Below, in pieces: positions 5,940 to 6,657 of a stretch of 6,657 nucleotides of DNA; position 1 is the stretch's first letter; each line of letters starts with the position of its first letter. A program made the translations under genes and the position numbers. The notes beneath the pieces were generated by a model. The model saw only the letters and a list, made by a program, of their open reading frames with translations, made no database searches and was not told the DNA's origin. Source of the DNA: Smithella sp. UBA2180 (lineage in GTDB: Bacteria > Desulfobacterota > Syntrophia > Syntrophales > Smithellaceae); contig DCVU01000143.1 in assembly GCA_002327415.1 (NCBI GenBank), positions 1-6,657 of the forward strand, read 5' to 3'.

Positions 5940-6431
5940 ATGACAACTACAAAACACTATTTACTTAGTGCCGTATCACTCCTGGTTGCCTTGTCGCTGT
6001 CTTTTGGTATATCCGAAAGTGCGGAGCGCCTTCCCGCGACATCACCGGTAATTAAAGACGGGCAGAAGAAGGTCATTCCTAACCCCCGGGTCAAAAGTTT
6101 TCCATCCGCTGTAACAGCGGGGGCTTCATCTTCTGTCTATCCACCTCCGAAAGGAATTTTTGTAAGCGGCACTTTGTCTGCGGTTGGCCCACGAGTCGAC
6201 ACCGCTCAACTCACGCTTAATCCGCCTAAATCCATTAATATACGAAACTCTCTTTCGGCCATTGGACCACGCGTTGACACGTCTGCGATTTCGTTTGATC
6301 CGCCAAAATATTTGAACATTCAAGGCACTCTTTCGGCCATCGGACTGCGTATGGACAAGTCTACTATTTTATTCGATCCACCAAAAAATATTACTGCCGC
6401 GACACCCCTCATGGGTGAGGGTCCGCGTTGA
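5940..6431 (+). CDS. Secreted 26-residue-repeat protein (LSAIGPR...DPPK), function unknown
   Basis: The product is 163 residues. A signal peptide (hydrophobic LLSAVSLLVALSLSFGI, cleavage about ESA|ER at residue 28) supports the start at 5940, and an in-frame stop at 5928-5930 rules out a longer form. There is no Shine-Dalgarno match upstream, so translation probably depends on coupling to gene 6, whose stop is 15 nt away. After a spacer (29-66), the rest is repetitive: a half unit (67-78, YPPPKGIFVSGT), three full 26-residue units (79-104, 105-130, 131-156) and a final fragment (157-163). The consensus is LSA(I/V)GPRVDTxxIxF(D/N)PPKxxNIxxT. Alternating polar/apolar residues flank a PPK turn, which would suit a beta-solenoid or a stacked beta/amyloid-like structure, but this is inference. 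There are no cysteines. PPK plus a following beta-strand recalls the proline-rich tail of gene 2. Confidence 0.82.
   Translation: MTTTKHYLLSAVSLLVALSLSFGISESAERLPATSPVIKDGQKKVIPNPRVKSFPSAVTAGASSSVYPPPKGIFVSGTLSAVGPRVDTAQLTLNPPKSINIRNSLSAIGPRVDTSAISFDPPKYLNIQGTLSAIGLRMDKSTILFDPPKNITAATPLMGEGPR
6138..6428 (+). repeat. 78-bp coding tandem repeat, about 3.7 copies
   Basis: The units are a half copy at 6138-6173, full copies at 6174-6251, 6252-6329 and 6330-6407, and a terminal fragment at 6408-6428. Units 2 and 3 are most alike: both open CTTTCGGCCAT, and GGAC and GTCT recur in register. Unit 1 has diverged at most third positions. The protein period (26 residues) is much better preserved than the DNA, which suggests selection on the repeat and not recent slippage. 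Confidence 0.8.
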
Positions 6432-6472
6432 AATTGGGACCGTAATACGGCATATAGAAAAGGAGTTTAATC

Positions 6473-6657
6473 ATGAAAAACACTAAAAATTGGACCGGCA
6501 GGAAAGTGAAAGTTTTTGTCATCTCTTTATGCCTGTTTTGGGGGATGATGATCATTGCATCCTCTGCGCTGTCTGATGATTACAAGTACTCTTTTATGTT
6601 TACTGTTCCCATCCAGATGAAAAACCTGAGCGTCTACGCGAAGAAAATACGTCTTAT
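6473..6657 (+). CDS. Secreted protein, partial (runs off the right edge)
   Basis: AAGGAG (6460-6465) lies 7 nt before an ATG at 6473. The frame stays open for 61 codons to the end of the window. The N-terminus is MKNTKNWTGRKVKVFVISLC, a Lys/Arg-rich n-region, followed by LFWGMMIIASSA and then DDYKYSF. This reads as a slightly long signal peptide with cleavage near residues 32-34. The visible mature part (YKYSFMFTVPIQMKNLSVYA) looks beta-strand forming. The gene starts 41 nt after the stop of gene 7 in the same direction, so it extends the run of secreted products. The sequence available is too short for a family call. Confidence 0.75.
   Translation, partial: MKNTKNWTGRKVKVFVISLCLFWGMMIIASSALSDDYKYSFMFTVPIQMKNLSVYAKKIRL

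Noticed and set aside
5690..5968. 92-residue + frame overlapping genes 6 and 7, and minus frames at 5300-5605, 5712-5894 and 6126-6323
   Set aside because: All are out of frame with, or antisense to, the paralogue core and the repeat protein, which are supported by motifs and signal peptides. The 6126-6323 frame only mirrors the repeat.
6428..6458. Possible promoter TTGAAA-19-TATAGA before gene 8
   Set aside because: The spacing is long, the -10 is weak, and the transcript would begin at or inside the ribosome binding site.

Overview
The window holds eight consecutive genes, all on the + strand and separated by short gaps. Seven are complete and one runs off the right edge. Every product begins with a Sec-type signal peptide, and I see no cytoplasmic enzyme, regulator, transposase, tRNA, rRNA or CRISPR array. 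The 677-residue product looks like an outer-membrane beta-barrel: it has an N-terminal Ig-like domain, amphipathic strands and a C-terminal Phe. This points to a Gram-negative bacterium. Moderate base composition, strong AGGAGG-type ribosome binding sites and the kind of beta-sandwich secreted proteins present would suit an environmental Desulfobacterota/Syntrophales-like lineage. That assignment is an impression, not something the sequence proves.

Layout. Positions 1-149 are non-coding and carry a near-consensus sigma-70 promoter (65-93). Gene 1 (150-755) is a secreted six-cysteine protein. Gene 2 (809-1156) is a small secreted protein with a beta-domain and a proline-rich tail containing NPQPEPP. 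A strong stem-loop terminator (1162-1216) follows, overlapped by an alternative stem that includes the stop codon of gene 2, and then a second perfect hairpin (1226-1261). Gene 3 (1301-3334) is the beta-barrel. Gene 4 (3349-4425), 14 nt downstream, is a three-domain beta-sandwich secreted protein. Gene 5 (4475-5311) has two tandem Kre9/Knh1-like beta-sandwich domains. A GC hairpin (5321-5340) separates it from gene 6 (5397-5924), a paralogue of gene 1 with identical cysteine spacing. Gene 7 (5940-6431) follows after 15 nt, has no visible ribosome binding site, and consists largely of 26-residue repeats. Gene 8 (6473 to the right edge) starts another secreted protein.

Working picture (inference). 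The cluster looks like an envelope or surface-structure locus. It would comprise one outer-membrane barrel, several secreted beta-rich proteins that could bind, scaffold or be exported, a pair of cysteine-rich accessory proteins bracketing the barrel genes, and a repeat protein that could be a polymerising or surface-displayed subunit. No gene here matches a named system I can identify with confidence, so gene symbols are left blank. The best candidates for something undescribed are the duplicated CC-x15-C-x8-C-x7-C family, the 26-residue PPK repeat protein, and their linkage to the Ig-domain barrel.
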